64,000 nucleotides of DNA from the NCBI GenBank assembly GCA_938005465.1, contig CALLNU010000040.1, forward strand, positions 19,856 through 83,855, written 5' to 3'. Each line of letters starts with the position of its first letter. The stretch's first letter is position 1. The DNA is from an uncultured Collinsella sp. Its GTDB lineage: Bacteria; Actinomycetota; Coriobacteriia; Coriobacteriales; Coriobacteriaceae. Shown in pieces: positions 34,376 to 42,373 of this stretch. A program made the position numbers and the translations under genes. Under the pieces are notes generated by a model, which worked only from the letters and a program-made list of their open reading frames with translations, searched no databases and had not been told where the DNA came from.

Positions 34376-34402
34376 AGGCCAGAGGCTTAACACCTCTGAC
34401 CT
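34376..34402 (-). terminator. Terminator of tRNA-Val
   Basis: AGGCCAGAGG (34376-34385) pairs with CCTCTGACCT (34393-34402) with one mismatch; the minus strand continues with TTTTTCTTTTT. Confidence 0.88.
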
Positions 34403-34415
34403 GTACTTTAGATGG

Positions 34416-34487
34416 TGGGCGATACAAGATTCGAACTTGTGACCCCATCCGTGTGAAGGATATGCTCTACCCCTGAGCCAATCGCCC
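34416..34487 (-). tRNA. tRNA-Val (CAC)
   Basis: The acceptor GGGCGAT pairs with ATCGCCC; the anticodon loop TTCACAC gives CAC; the T-loop is TTCGAAT; an encoded CCA lies at 34413-34415. Confidence 0.94.
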
Positions 34488-34625
34488 GTCGCCTTTCGGC
34501 AAAAGAGATACTAACATAGCCGTGCGTGGTTTACCAAGAACTTTTTGCTTCCGATTTTAAATTCGCGGGCGCAAACCGCGCCACAGCAATCAGGGCAGCC
34601 GACAAACCCGCAGCTAAACCACCAT

Positions 34626-35435
34626 TTATCGCTTAATCCACGACGTTTCGGGTCGGCAGATAAGTCGCGCGTTGTTGTAGGCCATGTCGAGCGTGAGGCA
34701 GGTGCGCGCGGCGTAGAAACCGTCCTCGCGTTGGATGGTCAGCGCCAGCTCGGGCTTGTCGCCGGTCAGGCACAGCGGTAGGAGTAGCTGGATCCGGCCG
34801 CCGTAGAACTGCGGCACCGCGAGCGTATAGTTGGCTGCGGCGCGGCGGGCGGCTTCGACGACGGCTCCCTCAAAGGCACGGCGCAGCAGCAGCGAGTTGC
34901 CCTCCCCCATCAGGCTGGCGGGGATGCGCGTAAGGTTCTCCTCGTCGCCCAGAATGTGGTCGATGTTGGAGCGGATGGGCAGTCGGTAGTCATAGACCAG
35001 CTCGGAGGGGTCCTCGGCAAAGCGCACGCGGCACGGCGGGTACTCAAACGAGACCAGCATGGGGTCGCTCTCCTTAAAGAAGCCCTTCAAAAACCAGCGC
35101 TGGCGCGCGTCGGGCTTGGTGTTGGGCTCAAACAGGCCGTAGATGGTCTCGTAGCGGCGCGTGTACAGGCCGGTGTTGAATAGGCAACGGTCGTCGTCGA
35201 ACACCAGCGGTAAGTTGGACGGGGCGGTCTGGTCCACGTCACGCTCGGTCAAGAACACCGCGCGGCTAAATGAGAACGACAGGTAGTTTTTGAGGATGCG
35301 GTTGCCGGGACCCCAGTCCTCGGGGTCGGCGAGGTCGACCAGGCGGTCGTAGCAGGGCTCGGGGCAAAACGCGAAGTCGTACACATTGCTGCACAGGGTG
35401 CTTGGGATCTCCATGTGGCGTCCATTCCATTTCAT
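34626..35435 (-). CDS. DUF3825 domain protein
   Basis: The 269-residue protein matches the DUF3825 layout: DFAFCPEPCYDRLVDLA near the N-terminus, RCLFNTGLYTRRYETIYGLFEPN in the middle (the FNTGL motif is the most recognisable) and PQFYGGRIQLLLPLCL towards the end. Function is unknown; the domain often accompanies RNA-related or defence genes. Codon use is high-GC like the core. The start is uncertain: the first ATG (35435) lacks a ribosome site and a second Met lies seven codons in. Confidence 0.7.
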   Translation of the reverse strand: MKWNGRHMEIPSTLCSNVYDFAFCPEPCYDRLVDLADPEDWGPGNRILKNYLSFSFSRAVFLTERDVDQTAPSNLPLVFDDDRCLFNTGLYTRRYETIYGLFEPNTKPDARQRWFLKGFFKESDPMLVSFEYPPCRVRFAEDPSELVYDYRLPIRSNIDHILGDEENLTRIPASLMGEGNSLLLRRAFEGAVVEAARRAAANYTLAVPQFYGGRIQLLLPLCLTGDKPELALTIQREDGFYAARTCLTLDMAYNNARLICRPETSWIKR

Positions 35436-35459
35436 AGTTAGAGTTTGGATGCTTAGATT

Positions 35460-35690
35460 TTATACGTGCGACGCACCGTCGAGACACACAACGCAATTGC
35501 GGCGCAGCTCGTCGGCGAGTTCTGCTCGCGTGCGGTTTCCGGAAACAAGGTCCTGGATCCAGGCGTAGTGCTGGTTGTCTTTGGGTTCCGGGCTATCGGA
35601 AAGTACGATTGGAGCACTAGCGGCGTAACAGGAAGGTCCCGCCCGTCAACATCGGCAATCATGAGTTGACAAGCGTAATCATGGTTCAAT
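35460..35690 (-). pseudogene. Frameshifted remnant of a small protein gene
   Basis: On the minus strand one frame begins MIADVDGRDLPVTPLVL (from about 35662). Near 35600 the protein-like sequence moves to another frame reading SDSPEPKDNQHYAWIQ and ELADELRRNCVVCLD, ending at the TAA at 35460-35462. The second part has core-like codons and looks truly coding. I do not recognise the family. The split across frames points to a decayed gene; it could also be chance. Confidence 0.3.
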
Positions 35691-35696
35691 TGCGGT

Positions 35697-35975
35697 TTAG
35701 CAATAGAATGTCAGGGAATCATCACCAAAGGTTTCGCGCCACTTGTCACAAATGTATCGATGGTTCATGGTGATTAGTTTTGAAAGATCCCTGAGATCCT
35801 TAGCCGGAATCTTGCTCTCGTTGTTCGCAAGTGTGCATCCGCCATTTTTAGTGAGCCAAAACTTAGTCGAGTTAGCAGCCGCCCTCTTTACCCCTACATG
35901 GATGTAAACGGGTTCTCCGTTTTCCGCGATCCAAAAGAACAGAACATACTGTCCAAAAACAAGAATTCGAGGCAT
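35697..35975 (-). CDS. DUF4160 family protein
   Basis: The 92-residue protein has the DUF4160 signature: MPRILVFGQYVLFFW, ENGEPVYIHV, then a Lys-rich strand and a C-terminal helix (LRDLSKLITMNHRYICDKW). DUF4160 genes are usually found as the second gene of two-gene units with a small partner, a toxin-antitoxin-like layout of unknown action. Its ATG overlaps the stop of the upstream gene by one base. The low G+C is unlike the core. Confidence 0.75.
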   Translation of the reverse strand: MPRILVFGQYVLFFWIAENGEPVYIHVGVKRAAANSTKFWLTKNGGCTLANNESKIPAKDLRDLSKLITMNHRYICDKWRETFGDDSLTFYC

Positions 35976-36241
35976 TATGCCACCGCCGGTCCAGCTTTTT
36001 GCCGTTCTGCAAGCTCGAAGATAAACGGAGCGTTTGATCTAACGAACTCGGTCAAAAAATCCAGTTCGTCAGTAGAAAATCCTTCGACGTTAAACCATTT
36101 GACCGCAGGTAGAAAGCATTCTGCATGGTCAAAACCAAAATCAACCGGGCGCTTGACGGCTACGCGAACGGTCCCGTCGTCTCGTGTTTCTGAGTAGGCA
36201 AACTGAGTGCCGTCATCTAGCTGAACATAGCTCCAAAGCAT
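35975..36241 (-). CDS. Small partner of the DUF4160 protein
   Basis: The ATG at 36241 has GGAGG five bases upstream; the protein has 88 residues. It begins MLWSYVQLDDGTQFAYSE, with a predicted beta-rich half and a helix with FSTDELDFLTEFVRSN. It is not the usual DUF2442 partner as far as I can see. One-base overlap (TAATG) with the DUF4160 gene shows translational coupling, so the two probably work as a pair. Confidence 0.6.
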   Translation of the reverse strand: MLWSYVQLDDGTQFAYSETRDDGTVRVAVKRPVDFGFDHAECFLPAVKWFNVEGFSTDELDFLTEFVRSNAPFIFELAERQKAGPAVA

Positions 36242-36469
36242 TGCTGCCTCCTTAGTGTTTATATCCAAGTATAAACAGCCGCTTAGATGCAACGTGATGC
36301 GAATTGAATTATTCCCATAAGACCTGAACTGCTGATTATTTGTATAACTGAGATTTAAGCTATTTCACACTTCAGTGTCTTTTTGACATGATAACCGTCG
36401 CGGTGCGTTGATCATGGGGTAAGCAATAAAAGCCTAGCATAAGCAGAGTTCATCACTCCGTTCGCTGTC

Positions 36470-36994
36470 CTAGATAAATTCTCCCGTCTCCAGGTCAACG
36501 AAGTCCGCGAGCTTTATCTTTCCGCAGAAGCCGCTCCCCTTGTACTTTCCTGCATAGGTCTCAGAGTCAAACTTGAACGAAATGTTATAAAGCTTTCCGG
36601 TCTTTGTCTTCCTGATCAGCCCGTTTTCCAGCATGTATCTCAGTACCCTCATATGGCTTTCTCTATCGTTACCGTTTAGGTAAAAGCAACAGACACCTTG
36701 TTTGGAGCCCGCCGCGATGAGCGTTTCGGGATTCGAGTATTTGGCTTCTACGACGACGCCATCAAGAACTGCGGTTCCGACAATGTCGTCCATGAGGGCG
36801 GTTTTGAATGGAGAGAAGAAGAACATCCATTTGCCGCATTGGAAGGGATCTATGTCGTGGATTCGTTCCTTGTTGATAAACCAGATCCATGAGAACGATT
36901 TGACCCTGGCAATCGAGCCGGATTCGTTAAGAAGCGTTTCTTCGACGGACGGCGTTAATTCCTCGTTGTTGCCTGCGTTATTTGAGCTTGCCAT
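36470..36994 (-). CDS. Uncharacterised protein, paralogue of the 51365-51946 C-terminal domain
   Basis: The 174 residues have no family I can name. Residues 35-165 are clearly related to the second half of the gene at 51365: both contain CGKWMFFF/CGKWMFYF, a VVxExK/C motif, CFYLN, a Met-Leu-Glu-x-Gly-Leu stretch and RKTKTGKLYNI/RKTKSGKLYNI. The conserved Glu and Lys-rich end could suit nucleic-acid binding or cleavage, but that is guesswork. Weak ribosome site. It lies upstream of the DUF4160 pair with a 228-base AT-rich gap that shows nothing recognisable. Confidence 0.6.
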   Translation of the reverse strand: MASSNNAGNNEELTPSVEETLLNESGSIARVKSFSWIWFINKERIHDIDPFQCGKWMFFFSPFKTALMDDIVGTAVLDGVVVEAKYSNPETLIAAGSKQGVCCFYLNGNDRESHMRVLRYMLENGLIRKTKTGKLYNISFKFDSETYAGKYKGSGFCGKIKLADFVDLETGEFI

Positions 36995-37017
36995 TTCATT
37001 TAACCTAACATTCGCCT

Positions 37018-37608
37018 TTAATAGAGCACTTCATCAGCAGCCTCGAGCGCTTGTATCGCCGCGCGTTTTAGCTCATTGAGACTTTCGTAGCAGCTTCCCG
37101 ACAGCGGGATTATTCGTACGTTGAATGAGTCACCGTACTTGTAGTCGGCATATACATCGCAATTGCCCCTACCGAGAAACTGTATGGCCGCCCGATCAAT
37201 TGCCTTTGCGCTTTGGCCTACGTAGTACAGATCTTTGGTTGCATTATGGACAATGAAGATGCCAGTAATTTCGCCTTTCTGTGTCAGGGCCTTTCGCTGA
37301 GCCATAAACTCTTCGGCGCTTGCGACGATTTGCGGATCATCTTCTAGGAGGGATTGGCGTAGCCGCAGTAGTTTCTCTTGTTGCTTTGATGCTGTAATAA
37401 CAAGAAGGAGCCCGTCTACAAAAAAGAACAAGCCAATAAGTAAGAAAGTAAAAGAAAGCGAGCCATATATGTTGGCACTCGATGGCAGAGCGTAAAAGAG
37501 ACTGACAATTGCCAATACAAGACCAGCAGCGCTGACGACTTTTCCGATCGGGATGAGCCTTCTTGGAGGGGCCGATGCGACGGTTTTGATTTGATAGTAG
37601 TTCCTCAT
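37018..37608 (-). CDS. Membrane-anchored GIY-YIG-like protein
   Basis: GGAG lies seven bases before the ATG. The 196-residue protein has two transmembrane helices (about 24-45 and 50-72), a charged linker (75-110) and a C-terminal GIY-YIG-like domain starting GIFIVHNATKDLYYVGQS (GIF...YVG). Lys and Arg follow (AKAIDRAAIQFLG) and a Glu lies near the end. Membrane-tethered GIY-YIG domains are found in mobile and defence contexts; nuclease activity is inferred from the motif only. Confidence 0.6.
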   Translation of the reverse strand: MRNYYQIKTVASAPPRRLIPIGKVVSAAGLVLAIVSLFYALPSSANIYGSLSFTFLLIGLFFFVDGLLLVITASKQQEKLLRLRQSLLEDDPQIVASAEEFMAQRKALTQKGEITGIFIVHNATKDLYYVGQSAKAIDRAAIQFLGRGNCDVYADYKYGDSFNVRIIPLSGSCYESLNELKRAAIQALEAADEVLY

Positions 37609-37876
37609 GGTATGGCTCCAGTGATATAGGCAATTGGATCCAAATGGAGCTTTATAAACGGCATCATTTGGATTGCAATTATCTTATCGCTCTGGCAGAT
37701 GGGGTGTAAGGCTCAACATCGGTAATAGATCGAGAGGCAGTCGAGCTAAACAAAATAGTGCCGTCGCAGCGATAGCTGATACGGCACCAATCTCTAAGAA
37801 ATTTGATTCAGTAGAAGGCTAAATACTTCTGTAATAGCTGCATTCATCCCTCCCCTGGTTTCGCATAAACGGGGTC
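37609..37876. other. Gap with a 17-codon reading frame
   Basis: No full gene is seen. On the minus strand, CGAAACCAGGGGAGG (37851-37865) is identical to the leader of the 33012-34034 gene. It is followed by an ATG (37847) opening 17 codons (MNAAITEVFSLLLNQIS). This could be the remnant start of a related gene. Confidence 0.3.
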
Positions 37877-38971
37877 TTAGCAACGATATACAGCAGCCGG
37901 GAGCACTGTCCCCAGAATGAAAAGCGTTAAGGAAGCGGCGATCATGTTGTTGTCGCTGGTCTTGGGGAGAGACGTGGAGGCCGCGGTTGCGGTTTTAGGC
38001 TTGGAGGCCTTGGCGACCGTGGTCTTGGTTACTGTCGTTGTTGTCTTGGTTGACGCGGCCGCGGGCTTTGGCGCGGGATTTGCCGAGGGTCCTGTGGTGG
38101 GCTCTCCGGCGGCGGGGTCGGCATCGGAGGAAGGCTCACCCGCCTCTCCGCCCGGCACGTCGCGCCCGCCAGTCTCCCCTGCCGGCGGCGTGGCGCCTTC
38201 GGGCTCAACCACCACATGCGGCGCCAGCGCACCGCCGGCATCCACCACACCATCAGCACTAAAGGCCCCGCCCGCAGGCGCCACGAACCGCGCGGACACA
38301 AGCGACCCGCCCGTGCACGCAACACCGCCATCGGCACCGGTCGCATCGAGCCACGAGGCGTCGACGGAAAGCCTGCACCCGGCCGAGCCGTCGCCGGCGC
38401 CCGCGTCCTGCAGGTACACACCAAAAGCCTGCGCGCCGGCGGCGGGCGCGGCACCGACGGCGACGACGCGCCCGCCGCCGCGCACGGCCATACGGGCGGC
38501 GATCACGCCGGCCACGGCCTCGCCCGTGACATTCGCCCCGTCCGCCCGGGCATCGACGGCGCAGCCGTCCACCACGAGCGCCTGAGAAGCGTGGATCGCG
38601 CACTGCGAGCCCGATGCCGCTAGGGACCCGGTGCCGCGAAGCGTCAGGTCGCCCCACACTTCCATGCCGCACTGCGTGATGTCCGCATCGGGCGCATGCG
38701 ACTCGACCACCGAGTTGCGCCCGGAAAGCGTCACGACCAGGTCGCCGTCGGCGCCGATGGCGTCGCCCGCGTAGCCGTCAAGCTCCAGATGGCCGGCATC
38801 GGTCCAGGTCCAGCCGGGGCCCGACACGCCCGGCCCGTAGTACGTCGCGCCCGCGATGATGAGGCTCTCCGCGCCCGCGGCATAGGAAGGCCCGCCCAGC
38901 AAGACGCATAGGCAGGCCATGGCAGCGATCGCGATGTGATGACGGCTGGTGTGGGACTCAGCGGCAAACAT
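37877..38971 (-). CDS. Secreted surface protein with LPKTS sorting signal
   Basis: The ATG at 38971 has GGAG five bases upstream, giving 364 residues. A signal peptide covers about 1-37. A body of about 220 residues, Ala/Gly/Asp-rich, reads like a right-handed beta-helix or carbohydrate-binding-type fold (LELDGYAGDAIGADGDLVVTL pattern in pieces). A Pro/Ala/Thr-rich spacer with KTTTTVTKTTV follows, then SLPKTSDNN, a hydrophobic helix and a very short end (YRC). The sorting motif is LPKTS instead of LPXTG, and the positive tail is reduced to one Arg. A sortase would be needed for wall anchoring; none is in the window. Confidence 0.7.
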   Translation of the reverse strand: MFAAESHTSRHHIAIAAMACLCVLLGGPSYAAGAESLIIAGATYYGPGVSGPGWTWTDAGHLELDGYAGDAIGADGDLVVTLSGRNSVVESHAPDADITQCGMEVWGDLTLRGTGSLAASGSQCAIHASQALVVDGCAVDARADGANVTGEAVAGVIAARMAVRGGGRVVAVGAAPAAGAQAFGVYLQDAGAGDGSAGCRLSVDASWLDATGADGGVACTGGSLVSARFVAPAGGAFSADGVVDAGGALAPHVVVEPEGATPPAGETGGRDVPGGEAGEPSSDADPAAGEPTTGPSANPAPKPAAASTKTTTTVTKTTVAKASKPKTATAASTSLPKTSDNNMIAASLTLFILGTVLPAAVYRC

Positions 38972-39143
38972 ACCCGCTCCGATCTTCGCAGGAGCCATAG
39001 AATGTGCACCAGAAAATGCCCTGGTAGCAGCAGCTATCAGTTTAGCGAGATCGATGCGGGAGCAAAGAGAAATCGCGTGAGGAATATTCGCAATTAGGTG
39101 TAAATCGTTTTGCCAGTCGGTGAAAGGAGGAATCGACTTACGA

Positions 39144-39320
39144 ATGCTCGGTAGCGTCGACCTTGCCGATTCCAACTGGTTCGGGCTCGACACGAGCGAC
39201 TACAGCTTCGTTTACATCGCCTCGTGGAGCACCGGCAAGAAAATCTCCGAGTTGCGTGCATCGCTCAACATTGTTCGCCTGGCGTCACACGGCATCATCG
39301 ACGGCATCGAGGAACAAACA
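39144..39320 (+). pseudogene. ArdC-like (DUF1738/zincin) C-terminal remnant
   Basis: A stretch of about 58 codons reads WFGLDTSDYSFVYIASW, STGKKISELRASLNIVR and HGIIDGIEEQ. This resembles the C-terminal end of ArdC-type antirestriction/zincin proteins of conjugative elements, where a GLDTSDYSF-type segment is followed by a helix. The body of the gene is absent, and downstream codons lose this character. It suggests that a conjugative element once lay here. Confidence 0.4.
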
Positions 39321-39375
39321 CTTGGGACACGAAAACCGGGGGAACGGGAACGTGAAGAGATGGGAAGGACGCTAC

Positions 39376-39405
39376 GACGCGGTACCAGGCACCTGGTACC
39401 GCGTC
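39376..39405. terminator. Perfect 14-bp hairpin
   Basis: GACGCGGTACCAGG pairs perfectly with its complement around a two-base loop. No T-run follows. It lies downstream (3') of the leftward S-4TM operon and may end its transcription or be a palindromic repeat. Confidence 0.5.
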
Positions 39406-39483
39406 CGCTGAGAGCCGAACCACCGAGAGGGCCGTCGATACAAGCCGATAGAATGCGCAAACTAAGAGACATCGTTCGATTTG

Positions 39484-40317
39484 TCAGTTCACCGTAGCTG
39501 CTTCGTCTATCTTCTTGGAAAGAGCGTACAGCCAATCAGGAACAAGATAAGGCGCTTTTCTGTACTCGAAAATCTTTTCCTGAACTTTCAGGATATTCTC
39601 TCTCGAAGATAGCCTGAACGATGACAAAGAACCCGCAAGTGCCCCAACCCTAGTGAAAGCATCACGGTATTCAAAGAATCTCTGAACCATCCACTCTATA
39701 ATCGAGAATAGGAAAAAGAGGTTGAAGGGATTGATATCCAGGCAGAAAACCAAAACGGTCAGCGCAGCAGCGACAATAACCGCGCCGCAGATCTCGATGC
39801 ATATACAGCGTTTGAACAAGCGTTTTGTCCATTCGGTATTTTGACGTTGGCATCTGGTGATTGCGTCACCCGGCCTTGCGCCCTCGATGTCTACTGAATA
39901 CCAGTTATCAAGTCTTAACTTGCCGTCGTCGTCACCATGACGTTCGCGATAGCGCCCAGCCTGAAAAGCGATTCTCCTGTCGTCTCGGCACACGTTCTCG
40001 AATTTGATTCCGAAGACATCCGAATCGAAGCGCTGCTGCATGGCAGCAGCTTCGTCGATAAGGTACATGGACCGCTTTGGCAGGCAGTTGCCTGCAACCA
40101 CGGTCGCAATCCAAACCAGGAAAAGAGCCTCCCAAGGCACGTTCAGAAAGATCTGTGCAACGGTAACCCCTAGCGGCAGCAGAAGGCAAACGCAGGCATT
40201 CACCAAGTCCACCAGTTTCGCATCCGTATACGTCTGGCGCTGAGCCGCCAACAGTCGTTTGCTCTCTTTACTGTTTTGAATCTCGCTGATCCTCGCGCCA
40301 CTATTCAACACGATCAC
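39484..40317 (-). CDS. S-4TM family predicted pore-forming effector
   Basis: The GTG at 40317, with GGAG upstream, overlaps the RloB stop by 17 bases. The 277 residues show four membrane helices in two pairs (about 37-58 and 62-80; about 172-193 and 197-215), an N-terminal SKESKRLLAAQRQTYTDAK motif and a cytoplasmic loop with NVCRDDRRIAFQAGRYR. This is the build of S-4TM proteins, predicted effectors of CD-NTase (CBASS) systems that open the membrane when a cyclic nucleotide appears. The CD-NTase gene lies 2 kb away, divergent. Confidence 0.7.
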   Translation of the reverse strand: MIVLNSGARISEIQNSKESKRLLAAQRQTYTDAKLVDLVNACVCLLLPLGVTVAQIFLNVPWEALFLVWIATVVAGNCLPKRSMYLIDEAAAMQQRFDSDVFGIKFENVCRDDRRIAFQAGRYRERHGDDDGKLRLDNWYSVDIEGARPGDAITRCQRQNTEWTKRLFKRCICIEICGAVIVAAALTVLVFCLDINPFNLFFLFSIIEWMVQRFFEYRDAFTRVGALAGSLSSFRLSSRENILKVQEKIFEYRKAPYLVPDWLYALSKKIDEAATVN

Positions 40318-41035
40318 CTAACGCTCCAGAGTTCAGGTAGGGCAGCAACTCCTTGACAAGCAAATGGACCGCCGTGCCCGGATTCGAGTCTGCAGGAGCA
40401 AGGCCCCTATTGAGCTTCTCGAGCCTCTCCGCATTCGAGATAGCCATACGCATGCGGCCTTCGAGGATATCAAACATGTCCGTTCGGTTCTTTTCGTACC
40501 TGCCGAAACCCTCGGCGCATAGGTGACGCGTGAGGATGGGTTCGTAAGAACCTCTGTCCAACGCGGAATCGACGTAGGCGAAGTGGAGTATGTACCACAG
40601 CTCGAAGGCCTCGTTGGTCCACGCTGCGCGGTATACCGTGCCTTTGTCACTTGCGGATGCGCAGCGTTCCTCAACGGCGTTGAAGTCGCGGGAAGGGAAG
40701 CTGTCCTTGTCATAGACGACCCAGACCTGCGTGAACCCATCGGGATCAGCAATAGCGATCGCCCTTGCCCTCTCAAACAGCGATACGGTGTTATCGCCCA
40801 TGCCGCACACCCGCAGCGTCACGTACTCGCCATGATAACCTGCGTTGATTCGCTTCCTGAAACTCTCGAAGTAATAGGGCTCAGTCTTGGTTCCCTCGGT
40901 AACGATGAGGTAGCGCTCGGGGCGGATCTTGATTGAGGGAGCTGCGGCGCGCGGCTTCCCCCAGCTCGCCCTCATCCTCTTCGCCGTGCTCTCCTTCTTC
41001 TTGACCTCGCTGTGCTTCGGGGGCTTATTGCTCAT
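40301..41035 (-). CDS. RloB-like TOPRIM-type protein (AbiLii-like)
   Basis: The start is ATG 41035, overlapping the ATPase gene by 11 bases; the protein has 244 residues. A basic N-terminus (KKKESTAKRMRAS) is followed by RYLIVTEGTKTEPYYF, VWVVYDKDSFPSRDF and NEAFELWYILHF, the RloB signature with the acidic Glu and DxD residues of a TOPRIM-like nuclease. RloB with an AAA ATPase corresponds to RloA/RloB and to the phage-abortive AbiL pair. Direct overlap with both neighbours shows a single operon. Confidence 0.85.
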   Translation of the reverse strand: MSNKPPKHSEVKKKESTAKRMRASWGKPRAAAPSIKIRPERYLIVTEGTKTEPYYFESFRKRINAGYHGEYVTLRVCGMGDNTVSLFERARAIAIADPDGFTQVWVVYDKDSFPSRDFNAVEERCASASDKGTVYRAAWTNEAFELWYILHFAYVDSALDRGSYEPILTRHLCAEGFGRYEKNRTDMFDILEGRMRMAISNAERLEKLNRGLAPADSNPGTAVHLLVKELLPYLNSGALGDRVE

Positions 41036-42233
41036 CGCAACCGCCCCATTCCAACATGCTCCTGAGGTAGGGATCGGCGCCATAACGACCCGCGAGGTAT
41101 TGCCTGTCGTACGCATTCTGGGTGCGGATGCGCTTTCCGTCGATGTCAGCGATATCGGAAAGCGAGTACAGCGTTGATGGGCCTTCGGGGGTCTTAGCTG
41201 CGAACCAGATCTCGTCGCGTCGGAAGACGGAACTGTTGAGGATCGTCATGTCGTGCGACGTGAGCACCAGCTGCGCGCCGTTCTTGTTGATATCCCTGTT
41301 CGTGAACAGCATAATGAGATACCGGAGGAGCTTCGGATGAAGTTTCGCGTCAAGCTCGTCGGAAACAACAAGGCAGCCGCTCTCGAGCGCCCTGAGAAAC
41401 GGAGGAACGAGGTTGAGCAGTTTCCTCGTGCCGTTCGACTCCTCGCCGAGCTCCAGCTCGGTGCCGTCGCTCGGCTCATGCGTAAGGTAGATCTCCAGGC
41501 CCTCATCGTCTTTCTGGTAACGGATTCCCGTGATGTCAATGTCCATAGCGTTGAGCATACGCACTATCAGCTGTCTCTCTTCGTCGCCCCTCGGCTCCAT
41601 AAAAAAGTCCTCGAAGGACGATTCAGAGTAGTCGAGGACCTGGCAATCGAGGAACCAGCCGAACGCCTCCTCCACCGCCTCTATATCGTAGTTGATCGCC
41701 AAGAACGACAGGTAGGGCATCATCGAGTCGACGTCAGTGTTCACCCCCTTGCGCCTCAGGGAGGAGCCGAGTTCGACGGCGCCGTCAGTGCGCTCGAACA
41801 GCGTGGCCTCCGCCCCCCTGCCCGCCTTTCGCCTATGCAGGTACTCCTCGACCACCTCTCCGCCGAGCACCGAGAGGATATAGCGGTATGTGTAATCGCC
41901 GACCTGGAAAATTACGCAGAACGTCGTCGCTTCGGACCGGCTCTCCGCCTCGAAAGCGTATGGCCGGCACTCAATATGGGGCGTCTTCGAGAGACGCGCC
42001 CTCAGGACGAGATACGGCATGGTGATCAGTCGCTCCAAGCACGTGAGGGCTTGGAGCACGCTGGATTTTCCCCCGCCGTTCGGACCGTAGATCGCCGCAA
42101 TCGGAAGGAACTTCTTTTTACCCGAACCCGGGATGAGCGTCTCGGCATGCTCGTCAATGGGAGCAGCGGTCATCTGCAGAGTGGTCTCACCCCGGTAGCA
42201 CTTGAAATTCTCGAATGTGAACTCGATAAGCAT
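41025..42233 (-). CDS. AAA15-type ATPase (RloA/AbiLi-like)
   Basis: AAGGA precedes the ATG. The 402-residue protein is an SMC/OLD-type ABC ATPase: FENFKCYRGETTLQM at the N-terminus, Walker A IYGPNGGGKSS (about 49-59), a signature region with EESNGTRKLL, Walker B CLVVSDELDAKLHP, and a switch His in VLTSHDM. It is the probable sensor or activator for RloB in RloAB/AbiL systems. It is the first gene of the leftward operon and is divergent from the CD-NTase with a 140-base gap. Confidence 0.88.
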   Translation of the reverse strand: MLIEFTFENFKCYRGETTLQMTAAPIDEHAETLIPGSGKKKFLPIAAIYGPNGGGKSSVLQALTCLERLITMPYLVLRARLSKTPHIECRPYAFEAESRSEATTFCVIFQVGDYTYRYILSVLGGEVVEEYLHRRKAGRGAEATLFERTDGAVELGSSLRRKGVNTDVDSMMPYLSFLAINYDIEAVEEAFGWFLDCQVLDYSESSFEDFFMEPRGDEERQLIVRMLNAMDIDITGIRYQKDDEGLEIYLTHEPSDGTELELGEESNGTRKLLNLVPPFLRALESGCLVVSDELDAKLHPKLLRYLIMLFTNRDINKNGAQLVLTSHDMTILNSSVFRRDEIWFAAKTPEGPSTLYSLSDIADIDGKRIRTQNAYDRQYLAGRYGADPYLRSMLEWGGCDEQ

Positions 42234-42373
42234 TTTAGTTCCTTAAATAATGTATCTGTACAATGGCTATGGTAGGAATCTTACCAATCCTTTGTTCCAA
42301 TTTCAAATTGTGGTAGATTGAATGTAATAAGAAACATTTGAAGCAAAGATGCCATGCGCGGAACGGAGTAGAG
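42234..42373. promoter_or_regulatory. Divergent intergenic region of the CBASS/RloAB cluster
   Basis: These 140 AT-rich bases between the ATPase and CD-NTase starts must hold both promoters. I see no clear -35/-10 pair and no obvious palindrome. A GGAG ribosome site for the CD-NTase lies at 42365-42368. Confidence 0.5.
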
